The notes under the pieces were generated by a model that worked only from the letters and a program-made list of their open reading frames with translations, had not been told where the DNA came from and did no database searches. Position numbers and translations under genes: made by a program. A stretch of DNA of 5,860 nucleotides from an uncultured Gammaproteobacteria bacterium (lineage in GTDB: Bacteria > Pseudomonadota > Gammaproteobacteria > SZUA-140): contig CALZMY010000127.1 in NCBI GenBank assembly GCA_945788675.1, forward strand, positions 1-5,860, given 5' to 3'. Shown here piece after piece: positions 1 through 5,860 of this stretch. Position 1 is the first letter of the stretch, and every line of letters begins with the position of its first letter.

Positions 1-586
1 TGACCATATAGGCGGAGTGGCGGCGTTGGCGAGACGTTACCAGATTCCGGTCTGGGCCAGCCATGGCAGCGCGATGCAATTTACCGCAGGTGAGCTGCCT
101 GAACTCAATATTTTCAGCTGTCATGAACGTTTTGAGATTGGGGATGTTGAGATATCACCTTTTCCGGTACCTCACGATGCACGGGAACCGAGTCAGTTTG
201 TTTTTTCTGATGGTAATCATCGGTTCGGCCTGTTGACCGATGTGGGTTCCACTACGCGCCACATTGAGGCGTCATTGAGCGGCTGTGATGCGCTGTTGCT
301 GGAGAGTAATTACGATGCCGATATGTTGGCGGGTAGCGAATATCCCGCATCGCTAAAGGCTAGGATCAGTGGTCCGCGTGGCCATCTCAGCAATCATCAG
401 GCGGCTGAGCTGCTAGCGCAGATTGACTGTTCACGGCTGCAGCACTTTGCCGCGGCACACTTGAGTGAGCAGAATAATGCACCGGAACTAGTGCGGGAGA
501 CGCTAGCCACAGCGCTTGATTGTGAGCCCGACTGGGTCGCCATCGCTGATCAGGAGTGTGGCCTGGGATGGCGGCAGCTGCGCTAG
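1..586 (+). CDS. MBL-fold metallohydrolase, WalJ/YycJ-PhnP-like (5' partial)
   Basis: This is the 3' part of a metallo-beta-lactamase-fold hydrolase. The frame is open from base 2 and gives 194 visible residues. It begins DHIGGV, which is the end of the metal-binding HxHxDH motif, so the true start and the first two histidines lie before the window and the GTG at 17 is internal. Other family motifs follow in order: FPVPHDAREP (metal-ligand His region, about residues 53-62 of the visible part), LLTDVG (metal-bridging Asp), LLLESNYD, GHLSNHQAA and a C-terminal AAHLSEQNN with the last metal-binding His. The GHLSN and HLSExNN motifs are typical of the WalJ/YycJ group (COG1235). Family members are about 250 residues, so roughly 60 are missing. 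The group includes a proposed exonuclease (WalJ) and phosphodiesterases (PhnP). The substrate here cannot be read from sequence. The protein is presumably cytoplasmic and binds two metal ions. The same gene precedes purC in Pseudomonas, from recalled synteny. Confidence 0.9.
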   Translation, partial: DHIGGVAALARRYQIPVWASHGSAMQFTAGELPELNIFSCHERFEIGDVEISPFPVPHDAREPSQFVFSDGNHRFGLLTDVGSTTRHIEASLSGCDALLLESNYDADMLAGSEYPASLKARISGPRGHLSNHQAAELLAQIDCSRLQHFAAAHLSEQNNAPELVRETLATALDCEPDWVAIADQECGLGWRQLR

Positions 587-591
587 CGAAA

Positions 592-611
592 GCCAGAAAT
601 TCCTCTCTGGC
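592..611 (+). terminator. weak hairpin after the MBL gene, possible terminator
   Basis: GCCAGA (592-597) pairs perfectly with TCTGGC (606-611) across an 8-nt loop, six bases after the MBL stop codon. No T-run follows on the + strand, so this is not a convincing intrinsic terminator. It may be an mRNA 3'-end structure or chance. An 8-bp palindrome, CGCTAGCG (581-588), overlaps the stop codon just before it. Confidence 0.25.
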
Positions 612-624
612 GCGTTATCCTACG

Positions 625-652
625 GGATTTAAAGATTATTTTACGGTACAAT
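625..652 (+). promoter_or_regulatory. candidate sigma70-type promoter for purC
   Basis: TACAAT at 647-652 differs from the TATAAT consensus at one base. It lies in an AT-rich stretch (627-670) of the 114-nt gap before purC. The possible -35 hexamer GGATTT (625-630, 16-nt spacer) is a poor match, so the site would be weak or activator-dependent. Transcription would start near 659, leaving a leader of about 42 nt. I see no PurR-type operator palindrome here. Confidence 0.3.
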
Positions 653-700
653 TGCGCATAGTTTTAGTTTCGTTCTGGGCGTAATTCTGAGAAATATCCA

Positions 701-1414
701 ATGAAAAAAGAGAAAGAGCTCTATTCTGGCAAGGCTAAATCCGTCTACACCACGGAAGACCCAGATAAGTTGATACTGGTATTCCGCGATGATACCTCCG
801 CCTTTGATGGACGTAAAATAGACCAGCTGGCACGCAAGGGAATGATCAATAACAAGGTCAACGCCTTTATCATGACACAACTGGAGCGCGCCGGGATCAT
901 TACCCATTTTGACCGTCTGCTGTCGGATGTTGAGTCCGTGGTCAAGCGTCTCGAGATGCTTCCAATTGAGTGCGTCGTGCGAAACATCTCGGCCGGTAGT
1001 ATCTGCAAACGTCTTGGTGTGGAAGAGGGCATAGACCTGAACCCACCCACGTTTGAGTTCTTTTTGAAGAATGATGAACTTCATGACCCGATGATCAATG
1101 AATATCACATTCGCTCTTTTGGCTGGGCCGATGATGAAGATATATCGATCATGAAGCGCCTCACCTTTGAGATCAACGATGTGCTGAAGCAGCTCTTTTT
1201 CGAGGCGGATATATTGCTGGTGGACTATAAGCTGGAATTTGGTCGTTACCATGGGCAGCTTGTTTTGGGAGATGAATTTACCCCGGATGGGTGTCGTCTA
1301 TGGGATGCTGAAACTCGTGAAAAGCTCGATAAAGATCGTTTCCGTCAGGGGCTCGGTGGTGTTATTGAGGCCTATGAAGAGGTCGCGCGCAGACTTGGGG
1401 TGAAGCTGGATTAA
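701..1414 (+). CDS. purC: phosphoribosylaminoimidazole-succinocarboxamide synthase (SAICAR synthetase)
   Basis: PurC condenses CAIR with aspartate using ATP to give SAICAR, in cytoplasmic de novo purine synthesis. The 237 residues equal the length of E. coli PurC as I recall it, and similarity runs end to end. The N-terminal LYSGKAKSVY (residues 7-16) forms the nucleotide-binding lobe, followed by DDTSAFDG (30-37). Family signature 1 is LPIECVVRNISAGS at 87-100, with the conserved Glu90 and Arg94. Signature 2 is LVDYKLEFG at 173-181, with Asp175 and Lys177. Then come LGDEFTPD (189-196) and the C-terminal helix ending RRLGVKLD. The ATG at 701 gives the family N-terminus MKKEKELYSGKAK. It is preceded by only a weak GAGA (689-692) 8 nt upstream. 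The gene is intact. It lies 73 nt before the purL ATG on the same strand and is probably co-transcribed with purL. Confidence 0.98.
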   Translation: MKKEKELYSGKAKSVYTTEDPDKLILVFRDDTSAFDGRKIDQLARKGMINNKVNAFIMTQLERAGIITHFDRLLSDVESVVKRLEMLPIECVVRNISAGSICKRLGVEEGIDLNPPTFEFFLKNDELHDPMINEYHIRSFGWADDEDISIMKRLTFEINDVLKQLFFEADILLVDYKLEFGRYHGQLVLGDEFTPDGCRLWDAETREKLDKDRFRQGLGGVIEAYEEVARRLGVKLD

Positions 1415-1451
1415 TCGCCCTCTAATGGCCCGCATGACCCTTTACGTATTG

Positions 1452-1475
1452 CTGATTTTCTCTGATTAAATCTGA
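1452..1475 (+). repeat. three CTGA units at exact 10-nt spacing in the purC-purL gap
   Basis: CTGA occurs at 1452, 1462 and 1472. The first two units extend to CTGATT and the units are separated by AT-rich bases. The spacing is about one DNA helical turn, and the last unit lies 12 nt before the purL ATG. The rest of the gap (1415-1451) shows no clear hairpin, and only a poor promoter-like pair (TTTACG at 1441 with TTAAAT at 1466). The repeat could be a protein-binding or leader element, or chance. Confidence 0.3.
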
Positions 1476-1487
1476 CCTGGTTTGAAT

Positions 1488-4400
1488 ATGCTACAACTAC
1501 GCGGTGCTACTGCTCTTTCCCCTTTTCGTACTGAAAAACTGACCTCGGCTGCGCGCGCTGTGTTGCCGACATTACAGGCTATTCATAGCGAATTTGTCTA
1601 TTTTGTAGATGCTGAAACAGCACTTACGATAGAAGATGAAGTGCTGTTGAAAGCGTTGCTAAATGCATCGTTAGCGGATACACAAAATGCTGTTACTGGC
1701 ACATTGATGCTCGCAGTGCCACGTCTCGGCACCATCTCTCCATGGTCAAGTAAGGCGACAGACATTGCCCGTATCAGTGGGCTGGCAACGGTTGAGCGTA
1801 TTGAGCGTGGCATTGCCTATTATGTAGAAACAGCCGCTGGTGAGAGGTTGTCAGCCGAACAGAAGGCGATACTGGCCCCGTTGGTGCATGATCGTATGGT
1901 GGAGTCTTTGCTGTTTGAATTTAGTGCCACCGAAGGGCTCTTCAGTCACACCGCACCGGCACCATTGCTGAGTGTTGATGTAATGGGCGGCGGCAAGGCC
2001 GCGCTACTAGCAGCGGATGGCGAACTGGGTCTGGCGTTGAGCGATGATGAAATCGACTATCTGGTTGAGCGTTTCACTGCATTGCAGCGTAACCCTACCG
2101 ATGTTGAATTGATGATGTTTGCGCAGGCCAACTCGGAACACTGTCGCCACAAGATATTTAACGCAGACTGGATTATCGATGGCGAGCAGCAGCCACTGGG
2201 CCTCTTCCCGATGATTCGTAATACCACCAAGTGTTCTCCTGACGGTGTGCTGTCAGCCTATCACGATAACGCGGCGGTGATTGCATCGTCCACGGCTGCG
2301 GCACGCTTTTTTCCAGAGGGTGCGACAGGTGAATATGGCTGCGTGACAGAAGCCACGCATATCAATATTAAGGTTGAAACCCATAACCACCCGACGGCAA
2401 TTGCGCCCTTTCCGGGTGCCGCGACCGGCATGGGGGGTGAGATTCGTGATGAAGGGGCGACCGGTCGTGGCGCCAAACCAAAGGCGGGACTCGCCGGTTT
2501 CACGGTCTCTAATCTACAGCTGCCTGATGCGCCACGGCCGTGGGAAGATGACAATGGCAAGCCGGCACGTATTGTCTCGGCACTCGATATCATGCTGGAA
2601 GGACCCATTGGCGGCGCTGCCTTTAATAATGAATTTGGCCGCCCGAACCTGACCGGTTATTTCCGCACCTATGAAGAGTGGCTGCCGGATGTCAGTGGAC
2701 AGCAACTGCGCGGTTATCACAAGCCAATTATGATTGCCGGTGGCCTTGGTGCGATCCGTGAACAGCATATCGAAAAAAACAACATGCCAGCGGAGACACA
2801 ACTCATCGTGCTGGGTGGGCCCGCGATGTTGATCGGCCTCGGTGGTGGTGCGGCATCTTCGATGGCGAGTGGTGACAGTAGTGAAGCGCTCGACTTTGCC
2901 TCGGTGCAGCGTGGTAACCCTGAGATGGAGCGCCGCTGTCAGGAGGTGATTGATCGCTGCTGGCAGCTGGGTGAAGCCAATCCAATCGTCTCGCTGCATG
3001 ATGTCGGTGCTGGTGGTATTTCCAATGCGTTGCCGGAACTGGTTAACGATAGTGAGCGCGGTGCCACCTTTGAGTTGCGTGCCGTACCTAATGATGAGCC
3101 GGGCATGTCGCCGCTGCAGATCTGGTGTAATGAATCCCAGGAACGCTATGTACTGGGGGTTCCTCTTGATCGCCTGGAGCAGTTTCGTGACATGTGTGAA
3201 CGTGAACGCTGTCCGTTCGCTGTCGTGGGTGAGGTTAAGACGACGCGAGACCTGACGCTTAAAGACAGTCACTTTGATAATCGCCCGGTCGATATCCCGA
3301 TGGATCTGCTGTTTGGCAAGCCGCCAAAGATGTTTCGCGATGTAACGCGTCAGCCGCTCGTTGCGAATGAACTTGACTGTAGTGAAATGACACTCGATGA
3401 AGCGGCGAAGCGTGTTTTACAGTTACCCGCAGTGGCCGACAAAAAGTTTTTGATTACCATTGGTGACCGCAGCGTTACCGGTATGGTGGCGCGTGACCAG
3501 ATGGTCGGGCCGTGGCAGATTCCGGTGGCTGATGTGGCGGTAACACTGGCCGATTATGAGCACTATCACGGTGAGGCGATGGCGATGGGTGAGCGTAGCC
3601 CGGTCGCCTTGTTGAACCCGGCTGCCTCCGGGCGTTTGGCGATTGGCGAGGCGCTGACCAACATCGCGGCGGCCGATATCGCAAACCTCAGCGACATAAA
3701 ACTCTCTGCAAACTGGATGGCTGCTGCCGGCCACCCCGGTGAAGATGCTGCCCTCTATGAGGCAGTAAAGGCGGTCGGCATGGAACTCTGCCCTGAGCTG
3801 GGTATTGCCATTCCAGTGGGCAAAGATTCACTGTCGATGAAAACGGTATGGGAGGAAGCGGGCGAGCCGCGTGAGATGACCTCGCCACTATCACTCATCA
3901 TCAGTGCCTTTTCACCGGTGCAGGACTGCCGACATACGCTGACGCCACAACTGCGCACCGACAAGGGTGAGACTAGTCTGTTATTGATTGACTTAGGTCG
4001 CAGGCAAAACCGTATCGGTGGCTCGGCCCTGGCGCAGGTCTATAAGCAGACAGGGCGTACTACGCCCGACCTTGATGATGTTGCTCAGTTCAAGGCTTTC
4101 TTTAACACGCTGCAGCAACTCAATCGTGACGGTAAGCTGCTCGCCTATCATGACCGCTCGGATGGCGGCCTGTTTGCAACGATTAGTGAGATGGCCTTTG
4201 CCGGTCATGTGGGCGTCACTATCGCTATCGACTCACTGGTCGAGCAGCACAGCAAGCAAGCCCAGTTGGCAGCGCTGTTCAACGAAGAGTTGGGTGCTGT
4301 GGTGCAGGTGGCTAGTGATCAGCGCGATGAAGTGATGGCAGCATTTGAGGCGGCGGGACTGGGTGACTGTTGCCATAATATCGGTGGGCTCAACAGTGAT

Positions 4401-5402
4401 GACCGCGTGGTTGTGACGTTGGCACAAGCAGAAGTACTGGCAGATACGCGTGTCGCGTTACAGCGGACATGGTCTGAGACCTCATGGCAGATGCAGCGTC
4501 TGCGAGACAACGCCACCTGTGCGCAGCAGGAGTACGATGTGATCCTTGATCAAAATGATCCTGGTCTCAATGTTGTTTTGAGTTTTGATCCAAATGAAGA
4601 TGTCGCTGCACCCTATATCAACAGGGCACATCCGCGTGTAGCGGTACTGCGTGAGCAGGGTGTCAACGGCCATGTAGAGATGGCGGCCGCCTTTGACCGT
4701 GCCGGATTTGCTGCCGTTGATGTTCATATGAGCGATATCCTCTCCGGGCGAGTTTCACTCAGCGACTTCCGTGGGCTGGTCGCATGTGGTGGTTTCTCGT
4801 TTGGTGATGTGCTGGGTGCGGGTATGGGATGGGTCAGCTCAATTTTGCATAATAGCCGCGCACGTGATGAGTTCAGTGCCTTTTTTGAGCGTAGTGATAG
4901 CTTTGGTCTGGGTGTCTGTAACGGCTGTCAGATGATGTCCAATCTTTATACGTTGATCCCCGGTGCCGAATTGTGGCCGCGCTTTGAACGTAACACTTCG
5001 GAACAATTTGAGGCGCGTTTTTCGTTGCTCGAGGTGATGCCGTCATCCTCGCTTTTCCTTGATGGTATGGCCGGTTCACGTCTGCCGATCACCGTTGCTC
5101 ATGGGGAAGGGCGGGTTGAATTCCGTGAAGGACAGCGCCTTGCGCAGCTCGAACAGACCGCTGTGTCAGCGTTACGTTTTGTTGATAACGTGGGCGCTGC
5201 TACTGAAGCATACCCGGCCAATCCCAACGGTTCGCCGGGTGGACTGACAGGTGTGACGACGGTGGATGGGCGTTTTACGATTATGATGCCGCACCCGGAA
5301 CGGGTATTCCGCACGGTGCAAAATTCGTGGCACCCGGATGAGTGGGGCAAAGCGGGGCCGTGGTTAAGAATGTTCAGGAATGCACGAAAATGGGTAAATT
5401 AG
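1488..5402 (+). CDS. purL: phosphoribosylformylglycinamidine synthase (FGAM synthetase), long single-chain form
   Basis: PurL converts FGAR, glutamine and ATP to FGAM, glutamate, ADP and phosphate in the cytoplasm. Numbering here is from ATG 1488 (1304 residues; E. coli PurL about 1295). The order is: PurS-like N-terminal domain (about 1-150, with PWSSKATDIA); linker with NSEHCRHK; first AIRS-type half with VETHNHP (296-302, metal and substrate binding), GGEIRDEGATGRGAKPKAG and LHDVGAGG (503-510); second half with GDRSVTGMVARDQMVGPW (from 659), LSANWMAAAGHPGED (from 739), IPVGKDS (from 775) and YHDRSDGG (from 887); then a class I glutaminase domain from about 1049. The glutaminase triad is Cys1144 (GVCNGC), His1269 and Glu1271 (PHPERVF), so the enzyme looks fully active. 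ATG 1488 is preferred over the in-frame TTG at 1482 because MLQLRG aligns with the usual PurL N-terminus (MLxLRG). Neither start has a clear Shine-Dalgarno sequence. One oddity: the usual GAGEGW motif reads GAGMGW here (Met1113). Confidence 0.98.
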   Translation: MLQLRGATALSPFRTEKLTSAARAVLPTLQAIHSEFVYFVDAETALTIEDEVLLKALLNASLADTQNAVTGTLMLAVPRLGTISPWSSKATDIARISGLATVERIERGIAYYVETAAGERLSAEQKAILAPLVHDRMVESLLFEFSATEGLFSHTAPAPLLSVDVMGGGKAALLAADGELGLALSDDEIDYLVERFTALQRNPTDVELMMFAQANSEHCRHKIFNADWIIDGEQQPLGLFPMIRNTTKCSPDGVLSAYHDNAAVIASSTAAARFFPEGATGEYGCVTEATHINIKVETHNHPTAIAPFPGAATGMGGEIRDEGATGRGAKPKAGLAGFTVSNLQLPDAPRPWEDDNGKPARIVSALDIMLEGPIGGAAFNNEFGRPNLTGYFRTYEEWLPDVSGQQLRGYHKPIMIAGGLGAIREQHIEKNNMPAETQLIVLGGPAMLIGLGGGAASSMASGDSSEALDFASVQRGNPEMERRCQEVIDRCWQLGEANPIVSLHDVGAGGISNALPELVNDSERGATFELRAVPNDEPGMSPLQIWCNESQERYVLGVPLDRLEQFRDMCERERCPFAVVGEVKTTRDLTLKDSHFDNRPVDIPMDLLFGKPPKMFRDVTRQPLVANELDCSEMTLDEAAKRVLQLPAVADKKFLITIGDRSVTGMVARDQMVGPWQIPVADVAVTLADYEHYHGEAMAMGERSPVALLNPAASGRLAIGEALTNIAAADIANLSDIKLSANWMAAAGHPGEDAALYEAVKAVGMELCPELGIAIPVGKDSLSMKTVWEEAGEPREMTSPLSLIISAFSPVQDCRHTLTPQLRTDKGETSLLLIDLGRRQNRIGGSALAQVYKQTGRTTPDLDDVAQFKAFFNTLQQLNRDGKLLAYHDRSDGGLFATISEMAFAGHVGVTIAIDSLVEQHSKQAQLAALFNEELGAVVQVASDQRDEVMAAFEAAGLGDCCHNIGGLNSDDRVVVTLAQAEVLADTRVALQRTWSETSWQMQRLRDNATCAQQEYDVILDQNDPGLNVVLSFDPNEDVAAPYINRAHPRVAVLREQGVNGHVEMAAAFDRAGFAAVDVHMSDILSGRVSLSDFRGLVACGGFSFGDVLGAGMGWVSSILHNSRARDEFSAFFERSDSFGLGVCNGCQMMSNLYTLIPGAELWPRFERNTSEQFEARFSLLEVMPSSSLFLDGMAGSRLPITVAHGEGRVEFREGQRLAQLEQTAVSALRFVDNVGAATEAYPANPNGSPGGLTGVTTVDGRFTIMMPHPERVFRTVQNSWHPDEWGKAGPWLRMFRNARKWVN
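5376..5379 (+). promoter_or_regulatory. ribosome binding site inside the purL 3' end
   Basis: AGGA at 5376-5379 lies 10 nt before ATG 5390, within the last codons of purL. It favours 5390 as the start of the downstream gene over the in-frame ATG at 5405, whose only purine run (AGAG, 5401-5404) directly abuts the start codon. Confidence 0.45.
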
Positions 5403-5860
5403 AGATGGTAACGCTGAAAAAGGCTGGATTGATTGCGCTGTTATTGCCAATCCTTGGCATGTTGACATATATCGGATGGAATTTGGTCAAGGAGCGCGGC
5501 GTGCCAGAATGGGAACTGACACTTGCCCCGATCAATGCCGTCGATGCGGAGGTACTTGAAGAGGTCTTTAGTGATCTCGATTATCACTGGCCACTCGCTG
5601 CTGATGCGCAAGTGCCCCCCGTGATGGTCGACCCGTTGCCAGAAGATCTTGGTGAGGTGGCGGATGTTAAACTCAAGAAATCACTTTTTTTTCGAGCGTT
5701 GTTACCGCTTGTATTGGCAGAGAATCAAAAGCTGCAGGAACAGCGTCGTTATATGCTGGCACTTTTTGCGATGGAGTTACCCCCTGTTGGTAGTGACAAG
5801 CGTCAGTGGCTTGAAGCGCAGTTAGTACATTACCGTGTAGAGGGGAGCATTGAAGATGAA
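5390..5860 (+). CDS. membrane-anchored protein, probable Bax-like/glucosaminidase-domain family (3' partial)
   Basis: The frame is open from ATG 5390 to the window edge (157 residues, no stop), so only the N-terminal part is visible. A short charged start (MGKLEMVTLKK) is followed by a hydrophobic segment at residues 12-33 (AGLIALLLPILGMLTYIGWN), which reads as an uncleaved signal anchor or signal peptide. The rest would then be periplasmic. Next come an acidic, proline-rich stretch (about 38-90) and the motif VDPLPEDL (80-87), then LFFRALLPLVLAENQKLQEQ (99-118). From memory, this pattern (short LPxDL, then a K-rich turn and LFFRxLLPLVLxEN) precedes the glucosaminidase (GH73-type, Pfam Glucosaminidase) domain in Bax-like proteins (COG2992). 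The catalytic domain itself would lie beyond the window and is not seen, so peptidoglycan hydrolysis is inferred. The start overlaps purL by 13 nt, which suggests translational coupling. Another unrelated anchored protein remains possible. Confidence 0.72.
   Translation, partial: MGKLEMVTLKKAGLIALLLPILGMLTYIGWNLVKERGVPEWELTLAPINAVDAEVLEEVFSDLDYHWPLAADAQVPPVMVDPLPEDLGEVADVKLKKSLFFRALLPLVLAENQKLQEQRRYMLALFAMELPPVGSDKRQWLEAQLVHYRVEGSIEDE

Noticed and set aside
17..586. GTG at 17 as the real start of the MBL gene
   Set aside because: The frame stays open to base 2 and encodes DHIGG, the end of the HxHxDH metal motif, so the gene is cut by the window edge rather than starting at 17.
641..1252. 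203-codon open frame on the - strand opposite purC
   Set aside because: It lies almost wholly over the unambiguous purC gene, has no recognisable motif and reads like a codon-structure shadow.
1482..1487. TTG at 1482 as the purL start
   Set aside because: It adds only two residues (MN) before the family-typical MLQLRG start and has no better ribosome binding site than ATG 1488.
1415..1487. Terminator or riboswitch between purC and purL
   Set aside because: I could not find a stable hairpin with a T-run or any purine-riboswitch-like three-way junction in these 73 bases.
2514..3272. 252-codon open frame on the - strand inside purL
   Set aside because: It is antisense to highly conserved PurL catalytic segments. 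The His/Arg/Thr-rich composition is typical of a shadow frame and no family is recognised.
5405..5407. ATG at 5405 as the start of the downstream gene
   Set aside because: Its purine run directly abuts the start codon, whereas ATG 5390 has AGGA at a workable 10-nt spacing. It is not fully excluded.
1..5860. A novel defence, mobile or RNA-based system hidden in the window
   Set aside because: Nearly all bases are accounted for by conserved purine and neighbouring genes. Gaps are short, and no direct-repeat array, terminal inverted repeat, tRNA-like fold or foreign-looking cassette was seen.

Overview
The window is an ordinary chromosomal housekeeping segment dominated by two de novo purine biosynthesis genes, all on the + strand. 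It most likely comes from a gammaproteobacterium. PurL is the long single-chain form (about 1300 residues) and resembles enterobacterial and pseudomonad PurL over its whole length. PurC is 237 residues, the same as I recall for E. coli. An MBL-fold hydrolase directly before purC matches the order I recall from Pseudomonas (dapA, bamC-like gene, MBL hydrolase, purC). I cannot name a genus from the sequence alone.

Layout. Positions 1-586 hold the C-terminal three quarters of an MBL-fold metallohydrolase of the WalJ/YycJ-PhnP-like group, whose start lies before the window. Positions 587-700 are intergenic, with a weak hairpin and an AT-rich stretch carrying a possible purC promoter. Positions 701-1414 are purC (SAICAR synthetase). 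Positions 1415-1487 are a short gap containing a 10-nt-periodic CTGA repeat and no good Shine-Dalgarno sequence. Positions 1488-5402 are purL (FGAM synthetase). Positions 5390-5860 hold the start of a gene that overlaps the purL end by 13 nt and runs off the window. It encodes a membrane-anchored or exported protein that looks like the N-terminal region of a Bax-like/glucosaminidase-domain protein.

PurL performs step 4 of IMP synthesis (FGAR to FGAM) and PurC a later step (CAIR to SAICAR), so their adjacency and shared orientation fit a small purine cluster. The MBL and Bax-like neighbours have no evident purine role. The Bax-like gene is probably translationally coupled to purL because the reading frames overlap.

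I found no RNA gene, mobile element, CRISPR array or attachment site, and no convincing previously undescribed system. The findings below are modest: a conserved-motif substitution in PurL, unclear translation initiation of purL, the overlapping downstream gene, a phased repeat and a local cluster of GCTAGC sites.
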